Source: Thiomicrorhabdus sp. (lineage in GTDB: Bacteria > Pseudomonadota > Gammaproteobacteria > Thiomicrospirales > Thiomicrospiraceae). From it: DNA of 64,000 nt. Positions 19,323 to 29,136 of this stretch are shown one piece after another; the stretch's first letter is position 1, and each line of letters opens with the position of its first letter. The notes beneath the pieces were generated by a model. The model did no database searches, was not told the origin of the DNA, and saw nothing but the letters and a program-made list of their open reading frames with translations. Position numbers and translations under genes: made by a program. The stretch is from positions 1 through 64,000 of the forward strand of contig WFPP01000025.1 of assembly GCA_015487495.1 (NCBI GenBank). Reading direction: 5' to 3'.

Positions 19323-20555
19323 ATGGCTTGGAATGAACCAGGTAAGTCTGGGCAGGACCCTTGGGGTAACTCGGGAAATAACAACAGCGGTGGAGATAAA
19401 AAACCACCTAAAAACCAAAAAAATGATGAAATTGATGCGTTGTTAAAAAAAGCCCAAAAGGTTTTTGGTGGCGCAAGCAGTAAATTCGGCAAAAAAAATG
19501 GCGGGGGAATCGGTGGTGTTGGTGGTGCCGTCATTTTTGGTGTAATTGGTACTGTTTGGCTGTTGTCTGGTATTTATATTGTTGACCCTGCTGAGCGTGG
19601 TGTTGTTACCCGTTTCGGTGCGTTTGTTGAAGAAACCAAGGCGGGACCTCATTGGCATATTCCATACCCTATTGAACGCGTTCGCATTGTAAATGTTGAC
19701 CAAATTCGTACCGCTGAAATTGGGTATCGTTCAGATACCACTCGTACCCGTACAGGGAGTGTTCCAACCGAGTCATTAATGTTGACCAAAGATGAGAATA
19801 TTGTTGATCTTAAAATTGCTGTGCAATATCAGGTTCAAAGTGCCAACCAATATTTGTTTGATGTGTCAGATCCTGATTTAACATTACGAGCAGTCGTAGA
19901 AAGTACGTTACGTGAGGTGGTTGGGCAAAGTACGATGGATTTTGTGTTAACGGAAGGGCGTAATGAGGTGGTTTCCCGAGTGAAGGAGTTGACCCAGGAA
20001 CGTCTAAATGAATATAAAGCCGGTTTAATTGTCACCAGTGTCAACTTGCAGGATGCTCAACCACCTGAGCAAGTGCAGTCGGCATTTGCAGATGTGGTGA
20101 AAGCACGAGAAGATCGTGAACGTTTAATTAATGAGGCGGAAACCTATTCAAATGATATTTTACCGAAAGCACGTGGTAAAGCTGCTCGTGAACTTGAAGA
20201 AGCCAGTGCTTATCATGACAGGGTGATTGCACAGGCAGTGGGTGAGGCGGCTCGTTTTACCAGTATTGTTGCCGAGTATCAAAAAGCACCAGAAGTAACG
20301 CGTAACCGTTTATATATTGATGCGATGTCAACGGTATTGAGTAAGACCAGCAAGGTTTTTGTTGGGTCAGACAGCAGTAATAATTTATTGTATTTGCCAC
20401 TGGACAAAATGATTAATCAAAATCAGGCAACGGTTCCTTTTGTACCTGCCCAGCCTGTTGTGCCTGCTGCACCAGCTTCAATGAATCGACATAACAGTTC
20501 AAATGGTCAAAAAACCAATATTCGTGACTACTTAAAAAATAGGGAGCTACGCTAA
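19323..20555 (+). CDS. hflK: FtsH protease regulatory subunit HflK
   Basis: Membrane-anchored SPFH/prohibitin-family protein that forms, with HflC, the periplasmic cage around the FtsH protease. The 410-residue protein has a Gly/Asn/Lys-rich cytoplasmic N-terminus, one transmembrane segment (VGGAVIFGVIGTVWLLSGIYIV, about residues 61-82), the SPFH domain starting VDPAERGVVTRFGAF, and a C-terminal helical region rich in Glu/Ala/Arg. It overlaps hflC by one base (TAATG), implying translational coupling. GGAGATGT precedes ATG 19323. Confidence 0.96.
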   Translation: MAWNEPGKSGQDPWGNSGNNNSGGDKKPPKNQKNDEIDALLKKAQKVFGGASSKFGKKNGGGIGGVGGAVIFGVIGTVWLLSGIYIVDPAERGVVTRFGAFVEETKAGPHWHIPYPIERVRIVNVDQIRTAEIGYRSDTTRTRTGSVPTESLMLTKDENIVDLKIAVQYQVQSANQYLFDVSDPDLTLRAVVESTLREVVGQSTMDFVLTEGRNEVVSRVKELTQERLNEYKAGLIVTSVNLQDAQPPEQVQSAFADVVKAREDRERLINEAETYSNDILPKARGKAARELEEASAYHDRVIAQAVGEAARFTSIVAEYQKAPEVTRNRLYIDAMSTVLSKTSKVFVGSDSSNNLLYLPLDKMINQNQATVPFVPAQPVVPAAPASMNRHNSSNGQKTNIRDYLKNRELR

Positions 20556-21412
20556 TGACTTCAGTTCTTTCAATTTTGGTGGCTGCTCTTCTTTTTGTGG
20601 CCAGCAATGCTTTTTACGTTGTAAATCAATGGGAAACCGGGGTGGTTCTTCGTTTAGGGGAAATTGTTAAGGCAGATTTAGAACCCGGTTTGCATGTTAA
20701 AACGCCTTTTATTAATAATGTACGTAAGTTTGATGCACGTTTACAAACGTTGGATGCCGCTCCTGAACGCTATTTAACCAGTGAAAAGAAAAATCTGGTT
20801 GTGGATTCGTTTGTAAAATGGCGAATTTCCGATGTTGAAAAATTTTATACCACAATGAATGGTGATAACCGTCAAGCGGGTATGAAACTGGGGCAAATTG
20901 TAAAAGACGGTTTGCGGGCTGAGTTTGGTAATCGTACTGTTAAAGAAGTGATTTCAGCAGAACGTGTTGAAATTGCGAATAAAATTAAAGCCACAACGGC
21001 ATTGGCTGCGGCTTCGTTTGGTATTGAAATTGAAGACATTCGAATTAAACGAATTGACCTAGCACAAGATATCAGTGAGTCGGTTTATCGAAGAATGGAA
21101 GCGGAACGTAATCGTGTTGCGAAAGATCTGCGTTCAAAAGGGGCGGAAGCTGCTGAAAAAATCAAGGCTGATGCTGATCGCCAACGCGTGGTTATTTTAG
21201 CGGATGCATACAGTGAAGCGGAAATTTTACGTGGTAAAGGCGATGCGAAAGCAGCCGAAATCTATGCCAAAGCTTATAATGCAGATGCTGAGTTTTATTC
21301 CTTTTATCATAGTATTAATGCTTACAAGGCGTCGTTTAAAGAAAAAGCAGATATTTTATTGGTTGATCCAGATTCTGATTTCTTTAAGTATTTTAATTCG
21401 TCAAGTAAATAA
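20555..21412 (+). CDS. hflC: FtsH protease regulatory subunit HflC
   Basis: Partner SPFH protein of HflK (285 residues). A single N-terminal membrane segment (SILVAALLFVASNAFYVVNQ) is followed by the SPFH domain (ETGVVLRLGEIVKADLEPGLHVK) and an alanine/glutamate/lysine coiled-coil region with GDAKAAEIYAKAYNADAEFYSFY typical of HflC. The HflKC complex modulates FtsH degradation of membrane and soluble substrates. Its start overlaps the hflK stop by one base. Confidence 0.96.
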   Translation: MTSVLSILVAALLFVASNAFYVVNQWETGVVLRLGEIVKADLEPGLHVKTPFINNVRKFDARLQTLDAAPERYLTSEKKNLVVDSFVKWRISDVEKFYTTMNGDNRQAGMKLGQIVKDGLRAEFGNRTVKEVISAERVEIANKIKATTALAAASFGIEIEDIRIKRIDLAQDISESVYRRMEAERNRVAKDLRSKGAEAAEKIKADADRQRVVILADAYSEAEILRGKGDAKAAEIYAKAYNADAEFYSFYHSINAYKASFKEKADILLVDPDSDFFKYFNSSSK

Positions 21413-21435
21413 CAAGCCAGTTTATTTATTAAGTT

Positions 21436-21627
21436 ATGCTAGAAACAACACTGATCTCAGCCATTGCGCTTGTGTTTATTATTGAAGGTATTTTGCCATT
21501 TATGTTTCCAAATGCCTGGAAACGAATGATGACGGCAGCGCTTCAAGGTTCTGAGAAAGAGTTACGTGTGATGGGGTTCATCTCCATCAGTATTGGAATG
21601 ATTATACTGATGTTTTTAGCCGGCTAA
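21436..21627 (+). CDS. DUF2065 small inner-membrane protein
   Basis: A 63-residue protein with two hydrophobic helices (LISAIALVFIIEGILPFMF and VMGFISISIGMIILMFLAG) joined by a short loop WKRMMTAALQGSEKELR. It matches DUF2065 (YjeT-like), small membrane proteins encoded between hflC and hisZ/purA across beta- and gammaproteobacteria. The function is unknown; the constant position suggests a link to HflKC or simple operon conservation. It lies 23 nt after hflC. Confidence 0.9.
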   Translation: MLETTLISAIALVFIIEGILPFMFPNAWKRMMTAALQGSEKELRVMGFISISIGMIILMFLAG

Positions 21628-21709
21628 ATCAAATGCTTGTATTTTAACCTTTTTTAGCTGTGTCGCCTTTGATGCAACATTTTATTTAAGAATTTCAAAG
21701 AAGTTATTC

Positions 21710-22885
21710 ATGCAACAATCAACTTGGTTTACGCCTGAAGGGTTAGAAGACCTTTTACCCCCTCAAGCTCAAAAATTAGAATACTATCGTCGTCAATTAA
21801 TGGATGGATTTAACCTGTCGGGTTACGATTTGGTTTTACCCCCTCTTGCCGAGTTTACCGATTCATTGCTAACGGGAACAGCACGCCATCTGGCTGTAGA
21901 TACCTGTCGTTTTACCGATCAGGAGAGTGGCAAAATGATGGGTGTTCGAGCGGATATGACACCACAAGTTGCTCGTATTGTGAGCAATCGTTTAAAAGCA
22001 TCCGATACCATTTCTCGCTTGTGTTATGCGGGAGAGGTTTTGAAAACGCGTAATAATAAAGCTAAGGGGTCGCGTAGCCCAATTCAAGTGGGTGCTGAAA
22101 TATTTGGTCATGCTGGTGTGGAAAGTGATATTGAAATCATTGAACTCATGCTGGAAGCAATGCAAACATTGAATTTGAAATCGGTTAAATTGAGTTTGGG
22201 GCATGTGGGTATTGTGGATGAATTGTTGTCACTGGCCCAACTGAATGAGGCTCAAACTGCACAGTTACTGGCTATTTTTGAGCGTAAAGCCATTCCAGAG
22301 TATGATGCGTTTTTGGCTGACAATACCCTTCCAGAAAGCGTTTCAAATGCCTTTTCAAAATTGCTGGGCTTTTGTGGGGAGGCGACACAGGTATTGCAGC
22401 AAGCCAAAGAATATTTATCGCCTTTGTCTCCTGTTTTAAAAGAAGCCATTGCACATCTGGATACGGTTATCTCTTATTTAAAGAGTATGCACAGTAATGC
22501 CATTCATTTAGATTTAGCAGATATTCGTGGTTATCAGTATCACACTGGTATTATTTTTGCCTGTTACTCTGCAGATGGTTTTTTATTGCCTATTTGCAAA
22601 GGTGGGCGATACGATGATATTGGATCGGATTTTGGGTTGGCACAACCTGCTACGGGGTTCAGTTTGGATTTACGTTTGGCGTTGGATTTACTGGATTCTG
22701 TACCTGACTCAGAGACAGGAATTGTGTATGCACCACCAGAAGCGGATAAAGCACTTCAGGCTAAAATAGCAACGCTAAAGGCATCGGGTATTAAAGTGAT
22801 TAAAACCTATGATACAGGGGCTTTGGTGAAAGGTGACCAATACCTTTCTAATAACGGTACTCAATGGCTGGTAGTAAATGTCTAG
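21710..22885 (+). CDS. hisZ: ATP phosphoribosyltransferase regulatory subunit HisZ
   Basis: HisRS-like protein without tRNA charging activity that pairs with the short form of HisG to catalyse and feedback-regulate the first step of histidine biosynthesis. It shows the class II synthetase-like core (VRADMTPQVARIVSNR, GEVLKTRNNKAKGSRSPIQVGAEIFGH, ARK-like GGRYDDIGSDFG). The 391-residue length is normal. The TAG stop (22883-22885) is part of the CTAG that opens a family B repeat, so that element defines the end of the protein. A short-form HisG is expected elsewhere in the genome. Confidence 0.94.
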   Translation: MQQSTWFTPEGLEDLLPPQAQKLEYYRRQLMDGFNLSGYDLVLPPLAEFTDSLLTGTARHLAVDTCRFTDQESGKMMGVRADMTPQVARIVSNRLKASDTISRLCYAGEVLKTRNNKAKGSRSPIQVGAEIFGHAGVESDIEIIELMLEAMQTLNLKSVKLSLGHVGIVDELLSLAQLNEAQTAQLLAIFERKAIPEYDAFLADNTLPESVSNAFSKLLGFCGEATQVLQQAKEYLSPLSPVLKEAIAHLDTVISYLKSMHSNAIHLDLADIRGYQYHTGIIFACYSADGFLLPICKGGRYDDIGSDFGLAQPATGFSLDLRLALDLLDSVPDSETGIVYAPPEADKALQAKIATLKASGIKVIKTYDTGALVKGDQYLSNNGTQWLVVNV

Positions 22886-23047
22886 GAGTCTGTCGGATTT
22901 AGAATGAATCTACTGCGAAAAAGCCATTTCGGCCCATTTTTCTGATCAATTTCGTTAAATATACTCATATTCGCCTCGAATGATCGAAAAAATGGCCTCA
23001 AAATGGCTTTCTCTCGTGACGATCACCTAAGTCCGATAGACTCCTAG
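22882..23047. repeat. Family B MITE-like element, 166 bp, overlapping the hisZ stop codon
   Basis: It begins CTAGGAGTCTGTCGGATTTA and ends AAGTCCGATAGACTCCTAG; the 21-bp ends match at 19 positions as inverted repeats. The interior holds AAAAATGGCCTCAAAATGGC and GAGAAAGC-type words shared with the copies at 12927 and 31386. No ORF is present, so any transposase would have to act in trans. Confidence 0.88.
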
Positions 23048-23141
23048 AGAAGTGCGGAGTTATTTATTGATACCCTTGCATGAAAGAGGGAAAACCGAAA
23101 TAGAAAAATAGGCAATCTGTTTTCTTTTTTTATTTGTGTAT

Positions 23142-23156
23142 TCTTTTGTGTAAAGG
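23142..23156. repeat. Recurrent 15-bp palindrome, copy 2
   Basis: TCTTTTGTGTAAAGG lies 44 nt upstream of the purA start and shares the flanking TTTTTATTTGTGTA with the copy at 42816. It could be an operator or promoter-proximal element of purA. Confidence 0.55.
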
Positions 23157-23185
23157 TTTCTCATTCAATCTAATTATAAAAGTGA

Positions 23186-24520
<1,335 letters not shown>

Positions 24521-24550
24521 AGGTTTTAATTATAGAGTCTTAAAATTCAA

Positions 24551-24583
24551 AAAAGCCACGCAGATTTTTGCGTGGCTTTTTTG
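24551..24583. terminator. Bidirectional intrinsic terminator between purA and the DUF3581 gene
   Basis: AAAAGCCACGCA, a short loop, then TGCGTGGCTTTTTT forms a 12-bp stem with A- and T-runs on the two sides. It lies between convergent genes. Confidence 0.9.
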
Positions 24584-24622
24584 GGTTTTGGCTTGACGGA
24601 AAAAAACAACTTGATAGCACCG

Positions 24623-25348
24623 TTAAGCGTTTTTTTGTTTTGTAAAATAGGCGTGTTTAGAAGATTCGTATCGTGCAATCAGGTCGTCAATTGTTGCCTG
24701 TTCGTATTCACGTAAGCCTCCTAATACCATGGTTTTAAAGCCAGACCCTATTTTTTTGCCTGCTTCAAGGACATCAAAATTCAACCGAACTAATCCTCGT
24801 TTTCCTGTTGCTTCTAACTGACTGTCAGAGAGTGTTAAAGTTGGGGCTTTTAGTGTTAATGTATCTACTTCAAAGGCCATGCTTTCATAAATTACCATTG
24901 GACGTTCTGGATTAATCATAACATTGTGTTTTTTCATAAGTGGTATAAGAATATGTGGAAAACTGTGTCCAGAAAAAGCAACATAGGCTCGTGAAAATGC
25001 TTCAATCTCTTCCATATTTTGGGTTGCCTTTCCCTGTTGTGTAACATTTAAGTAGGATTTTCCATTGTTATCCGTAATGCTGAATTCCTGAGAGGGCGTT
25101 TTGGGAAGGATTAATGTGACATTTTTTCCGACCATTCCTGTGTAGTTAAAGGACATCTTTTGAGATAAGCCCAAGTGCGCTAATACTAATGAAAACAGAA
25201 GGTCGCCAGGTACGCAAAAGCGTTTTGAATCAGGGTTATGCAACGGGTTAAAGTCATCAGATACCTTTTTTGCAAAGGCACTGCCTTGTTCTGGAGTGAT
25301 GGTAATAAAGCTATTGTTTTTAATCGTATGAAATGGGTCTAAATACAT
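24623..25348 (-). CDS. DUF3581 family protein
   Basis: A 241-residue soluble protein recognisable as DUF3581, a family largely confined to gammaproteobacteria. Visible blocks are ITPEQGSAFAKKVSDDFNPLHNPDSKRFCVPGDLLFSLVL, reminiscent of the hot-dog/MaoC-like NPLH substrate-binding loop, and a second half with RPMVIYESMAFEVD. This suggests a double hot-dog fold acting on acyl groups, but no activity is established. I start at ATG 25348 (MYLDPFH); the ORF-track TTG adds six residues. It is convergent with purA. Confidence 0.82.
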   Translation of the reverse strand: MYLDPFHTIKNNSFITITPEQGSAFAKKVSDDFNPLHNPDSKRFCVPGDLLFSLVLAHLGLSQKMSFNYTGMVGKNVTLILPKTPSQEFSITDNNGKSYLNVTQQGKATQNMEEIEAFSRAYVAFSGHSFPHILIPLMKKHNVMINPERPMVIYESMAFEVDTLTLKAPTLTLSDSQLEATGKRGLVRLNFDVLEAGKKIGSGFKTMVLGGLREYEQATIDDLIARYESSKHAYFTKQKNA

Positions 25349-25518
25349 GGTTTCTCTGTCAATCAATCAATAAAAAAATAATCATACTGAAAATTCGCTT
25401 AATAATCATCTTTATTAGACCCCAAAATCTTACATAGAGGCGTAAATCCAGTCCAACTCTCTGAAAAATCGAGAGCGTTCATAATTCTGTATCACGATTA
25501 ATTTAAATGGACAGGAAT

Positions 25519-25561
25519 AAAAAAAGGGAAAGAAAAATTTCTTTCCTCCCCCCTTTTTTTT
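25519..25561 (-). terminator. Intrinsic terminator after the TonB receptor gene
   Basis: The inverted repeat GGAAAGAAA/TTTCTTTCC is flanked by an A-run on the left and a C/T-run on the right, so on the minus strand it ends in a T-tract. It lies about 60 nt downstream of the receptor stop codon and could also work on the plus strand. Confidence 0.7.
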
Positions 25562-25622
25562 CTTTATGAAAAGAGCTATTGTCATGCTATCTGGTTTGCA
25601 TTATGAGTGCATCTTATTAGGA

Positions 25623-27890
25623 TTACCAGTCCACTTCAATGCCTGCATAGACAAATTGTGGTAGCCCGCCACGTGCTCCTGCTGGTTGACGTGAAACGAC
25701 ATATTCAGCATCGAATAGATTTTGTATGCCACCGAAGAGTTTGGTGTGTTTGTTTATTCGATAGAAGGCATTGACGTCTGCGGTAAAATAAGCATCGGTT
25801 TTACCGTAACGGGCATCGGGTTGCCCAGCGCCATTTATTTGTGTGTTAACATTGTTGGCACTGGTGTAGGTCTCACTGACGTAGTTTCCTGTTATAAATG
25901 CGCCCCATTGGTTGCTTTCTATTCCTGTTCCTAGGCTGAATGTCCATTCTGGAATGTAGGGCACGGCGTTGCCTGCTTTACCATAACTAAAAATGGATTC
26001 AGCATCGGTTGAAGTGGAGTTATTTAGTTGCGTTGCGTTGGTGTAGGTGGCACTTAAAAAGCTTGGTGTCCTTACGCCCCAGTTTTTTGCTAATCCAGCA
26101 TCGTATTGAATGGCAATTTCAAGTCCAAACGTATCTACTTTTCCAAAGTTTTCATCGTCTCCTGTTCCTGTTCCCCCTACGTTATCAGTAACAATTAAAT
26201 TATTAAAGGCGGTATAAAAAAATGTACTTTCAAGTGCGAGTGCATGAGATGTATTGGTGTAGCGTGTTCCCAATTCAAAAGCGGTACTGGTTTCTGGGTC
26301 AAGCCCGCTACGGGTTCCACGTGGACTAGGGGTTGAATAGCCTGTATGCAAGCCACTGAAGAGGCTCCACTGTTCATTAAATTGATATGCTGCGCCAATA
26401 CCGTAGGCGTTGACAGAAAATGCATTTTCTCCATCTCGGTTTTGAGTTCCCCCTGTGGTTTGCAAGGCTCCTTTAGGGTCTTCAGAGCGTTGGTTTAGTA
26501 ACTCATATCGAATCCCTGGAACAATGGTCCAGTTACCTGTTTCGATGGTGTCCTGAATAAAAACAGCTAATGCTGTTGTTTCCTGAAACCGATCTCCTGC
26601 ATCTCCAGGTGTACCTCGGGTGACGTCAGTAATGGTACCATTGGCTATTTGGGTGTATGTGTCTTCCCATTGAAAACGTCTAACACTGTCTTGATGCAAG
26701 CGGATACCTGCCATTATTTCGTGTTGTGTATTTGTGGTATCAAACCTAAAATACCCAGAGGTTTCAACCCCTTGAGAATAATAGGAACGGTTATTCGCTT
26801 TTATATCCAGATCGCATCCTGCGGTTCCTTTTAAACAATTTTGTGCGGTACCAGCAACCTCAATGGCGGTTGAAAGGCTTGTGCCATCGACCTTATTAAG
26901 TTTGTACCAATTACGTTTAAAATCAGTTTGATATAGAGTGCTAATAATATCGATATCGTCTGTTGGGCTAATACTCCAGCGTAAGGTGGTTTGTGTTTGT
27001 TTACTTTTGATATTGTCAAAACGGGATGCGGCATAACGGCGTGTTGGATCGGCATCAAAGTCTGCTTGTGATAACCCTAAATAGGTCTCATCAGCATTCA
27101 GATTACTGGTGCCATGCTTAAACTCAAGCCGTTGGTACATATCTGTATTTGGTTCCCAGGAGAGCTTAATGGTGGTGTCTTGTTTGTTAAATCCTGTTTG
27201 ATCACCTGAGCGAAAATCTGCTGTTTCATCAATGGTTTTAAACCCATCATTTTGTCTTTGATAACCTTCAATTAAAACCCCTATGTATCCAGCACTGGTT
27301 TGAAATGTGTTACCAATATAGGCGTGAGTTCGTTGTTCATTAAAGTTGCCGAGGGTAGATTTTAAATAAACTTTTTCTTTATTTGGAATGGGGGTCGAAA
27401 GATAGTTGATGACGCCTCCTGTGGTATGGGGGCCATATTTTATTTGGCTAGAGCCTTTCAAAACTTCTAAGCCATTCATGCGTCCAGATGTGGGAGTGTA
27501 GTAAGCCGCTGGTGCAGAATAGGGCGCAGGCGACATCATAATACCATCTTCCATAACGGTAATTTTGGCGTTTCGTGTGGTGTCTACTCCGCGTAAGCTA
27601 ATACTTGGAAACAGCCCAAATCCATCTTCTTCACGAACATACACGCCAGGAACTTTGCGTAATACGCGATTAATGTCATCGTAGTTTTGTTGACGAATGT
27701 CTTTTTGAGTTATGAGTTGGGCTGAACCAGCAATTTTATCAATGTTTGCTGGGTTTCCAATAACCATTGTTTTATCCAGAACGGTGACTTCTTGTTCACT
27801 CATGGGCAGGTTACTCGCCATAGCAGGAAAGGTCATTCCTGCTATGGCGAGTGTGATGGTTTGTTGTAATAAATGGTTTTGTTTTATCAT
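25623..27890 (-). CDS. TonB-dependent outer-membrane receptor, FecA-like
   Basis: Ligand-gated outer-membrane transporter. From ATG 27890 (MIKQNHLLQQ) it is 755 residues, with a signal peptide ending near GMTFPAMASN; the longer ORF start adds 18 residues without support. A possible TonB box (QEVTVLD) precedes the plug domain (QLITQKDIRQQNYDDINRVL, VPGVYVREEDGFGLFPSISLRG, LEVLKGSSQIKYGPHTTGGVINY). The 22-strand barrel ends in the canonical aromatic residue (GIEVDW). Plug wording resembles FecA-type ferric-citrate or siderophore receptors. A near-perfect Fur box upstream supports an iron role; the exact ligand is unknown. Confidence 0.88.
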   Translation of the reverse strand: MIKQNHLLQQTITLAIAGMTFPAMASNLPMSEQEVTVLDKTMVIGNPANIDKIAGSAQLITQKDIRQQNYDDINRVLRKVPGVYVREEDGFGLFPSISLRGVDTTRNAKITVMEDGIMMSPAPYSAPAAYYTPTSGRMNGLEVLKGSSQIKYGPHTTGGVINYLSTPIPNKEKVYLKSTLGNFNEQRTHAYIGNTFQTSAGYIGVLIEGYQRQNDGFKTIDETADFRSGDQTGFNKQDTTIKLSWEPNTDMYQRLEFKHGTSNLNADETYLGLSQADFDADPTRRYAASRFDNIKSKQTQTTLRWSISPTDDIDIISTLYQTDFKRNWYKLNKVDGTSLSTAIEVAGTAQNCLKGTAGCDLDIKANNRSYYSQGVETSGYFRFDTTNTQHEIMAGIRLHQDSVRRFQWEDTYTQIANGTITDVTRGTPGDAGDRFQETTALAVFIQDTIETGNWTIVPGIRYELLNQRSEDPKGALQTTGGTQNRDGENAFSVNAYGIGAAYQFNEQWSLFSGLHTGYSTPSPRGTRSGLDPETSTAFELGTRYTNTSHALALESTFFYTAFNNLIVTDNVGGTGTGDDENFGKVDTFGLEIAIQYDAGLAKNWGVRTPSFLSATYTNATQLNNSTSTDAESIFSYGKAGNAVPYIPEWTFSLGTGIESNQWGAFITGNYVSETYTSANNVNTQINGAGQPDARYGKTDAYFTADVNAFYRINKHTKLFGGIQNLFDAEYVVSRQPAGARGGLPQFVYAGIEVDW

Positions 27891-28077
27891 GATTTTTAGT
27901 TTTCCCTTGTTTTTAAGTGGGCCTGTTTTTGCAACGGCCTTCAATGTTTAAAAAATAAGGCTGTGATTGTTTTTGTAGTTTGGAAAGTTTAGTCCAAGTA
28001 CTAAAAAACAGGTCTTTAGGAGAGTAAACAGCCTTAATGTGAAGCTTAATTATGAACGATTATTATTTAAAAGTAAA

Positions 28078-28092
28078 TGAGAATCATAATCA
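28078..28092. promoter_or_regulatory. Fur box upstream of the TonB receptor
   Basis: TGAGAATCATAATCA matches the 7-1-7 Fur consensus TGATAATnATTATCA at all but two arm positions, and the wider AATGAGAATCATAATCATT extends the symmetry. It lies about 190 nt upstream of the receptor start codon, so iron-dependent repression of the receptor is likely. Confidence 0.85.
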
Positions 28093-28207
28093 TTAATGTG
28101 TTTATTATTGTTTGATCTCATTTCCTTAAGGAAAATTTGAGTTATTTGATTTTTGAGCGGAGTTGTTAATAAAAAATCGTTGCACGAGCGAATCTTGACA
28201 CAAAGAA

Positions 28208-28232
28208 CTCGACACCTGTAGGTTGAATCGAG
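28208..28232. repeat. REP-like hairpin, copy 1
   Basis: CTCGACACCTGTAGGTTGAA followed by TCGAG forms a CTCGA/TCGAG stem with an inner CCT/AGG. A sister hairpin with the same outline lies at 54611-54636. Confidence 0.5.
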
Positions 28233-28340
28233 ACAGAAATGACAGGGAGTAGCAAGCAATAAGGTGAGTTGAGATTCTTTAATAAAGATCAGGCTTATTT
28301 TTGCTTTTTTTTATAGGTGGATTTTTTCGTGTAATGGTTT

Positions 28341-29124
28341 CTATAAATCTTGTTTATAAAACAGTGCCAGCTGTTGGTATACGAGAGGATAGTGTTTGTG
28401 AAGTTCTTTTGGGGCTTCGAAAAAGTATTCGGTGGTGACGGCAAAAAACTCGGCTGGATTGGTAGCGGCATAGGGGTTTATGCTGGGTTTTTGGTTGTGT
28501 TGCAGTTGGTGGTTTAACTGGTTAAAGGCATCAGAAAAGGCATCGAACCAAGCTTGATTATTCATATTACGATGGAGGGGAGGATGGCCGTTGGTTGCGC
28601 CATTGAGCATATCGAGCTTGTGTGCCATTTCGTGCATGAGCACTTGATTGGCGTGTTTGTGTAATGGGTGGGGTTGATTATCCTGCCAGCTAATGATGAT
28701 GCCCCCCTGATATTGCGTTTCGCCCGATTCAATGCCTGCCCAGTCTTCCATAATACCATCTTGGTTAAAGTGGGGGGGGGCGCCCATTGTGAAAGGCATT
28801 GGGGTAGACAATAATTTCTTTCCAGTTGCGTATCCAGTCGAGTGGATTGCCTTCTTCTGGATTTTCAAGCCCAAAAATTACGATGGCGGCTTGGGTAGCG
28901 ATGGTGGTACGCATAAGGTCTGAGAGAAAAAAACCGTGTACAGCAGTGAGGGTTTTATGAGTTAAAATCTGGCTGGCAAGCAGGCGTAATTGCATTTTTT
29001 CATGGCGTGAATAGCGTTGTATGATTGGCATAGTTGCAATGGTCTTATGCCACAGTTTAAGTGGTATTTTGCTTTTTTTAAGTGCACGTTGTAATAAAAA
29101 CCGTTTGATTCGAGTTGTAAACAT
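28341..29124 (-). pseudogene. mtfA: MtfA-like zinc peptidase (M90 family), split by a +1 frameshift in a C9 tract
   Basis: Two overlapping minus-strand ORFs (28765-29124 and 28341-28874) are the two halves of one MtfA-family protein of about 260 residues. The first half carries LTAVHGFFLSDLMRTTIATQAAIVIFGL and the second carries the zinc-ligand motif VLMHEMAHKLDMLNG (HExxH) and the family C-terminus PAEFFAVTTEYFFEAPKEL. The frame changes at a run of nine G on the plus strand (28772-28780). Removing one G would give NGRPPHFNQDG and a continuous protein. It may be a real pseudogene, a phase-variable contingency locus or a sequencing error. MtfA in enterobacteria modulates Mlc and glucose uptake; that role is not assumed here. 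Confidence 0.85.
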
Positions 29125-29136
29125 GAGGGGCCTATT

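Larger units (their letters stand above)
27891..28340. other. 450-bp intergenic region upstream of the TonB receptor
   Basis: It contains the Fur box (28078-28092), a REP-like hairpin (28208-28232) and, next to the mtfA stop, a degenerate match to the 15-bp palindrome family (TTTTTCGTGTAATGG). No ORF is credible. Confidence 0.6.

Noticed and set aside
27891-28340. Cobalamin riboswitch upstream of the TonB receptor
   Set aside because: No B12-box-like conserved segment was seen. A Fur box explains regulation better.
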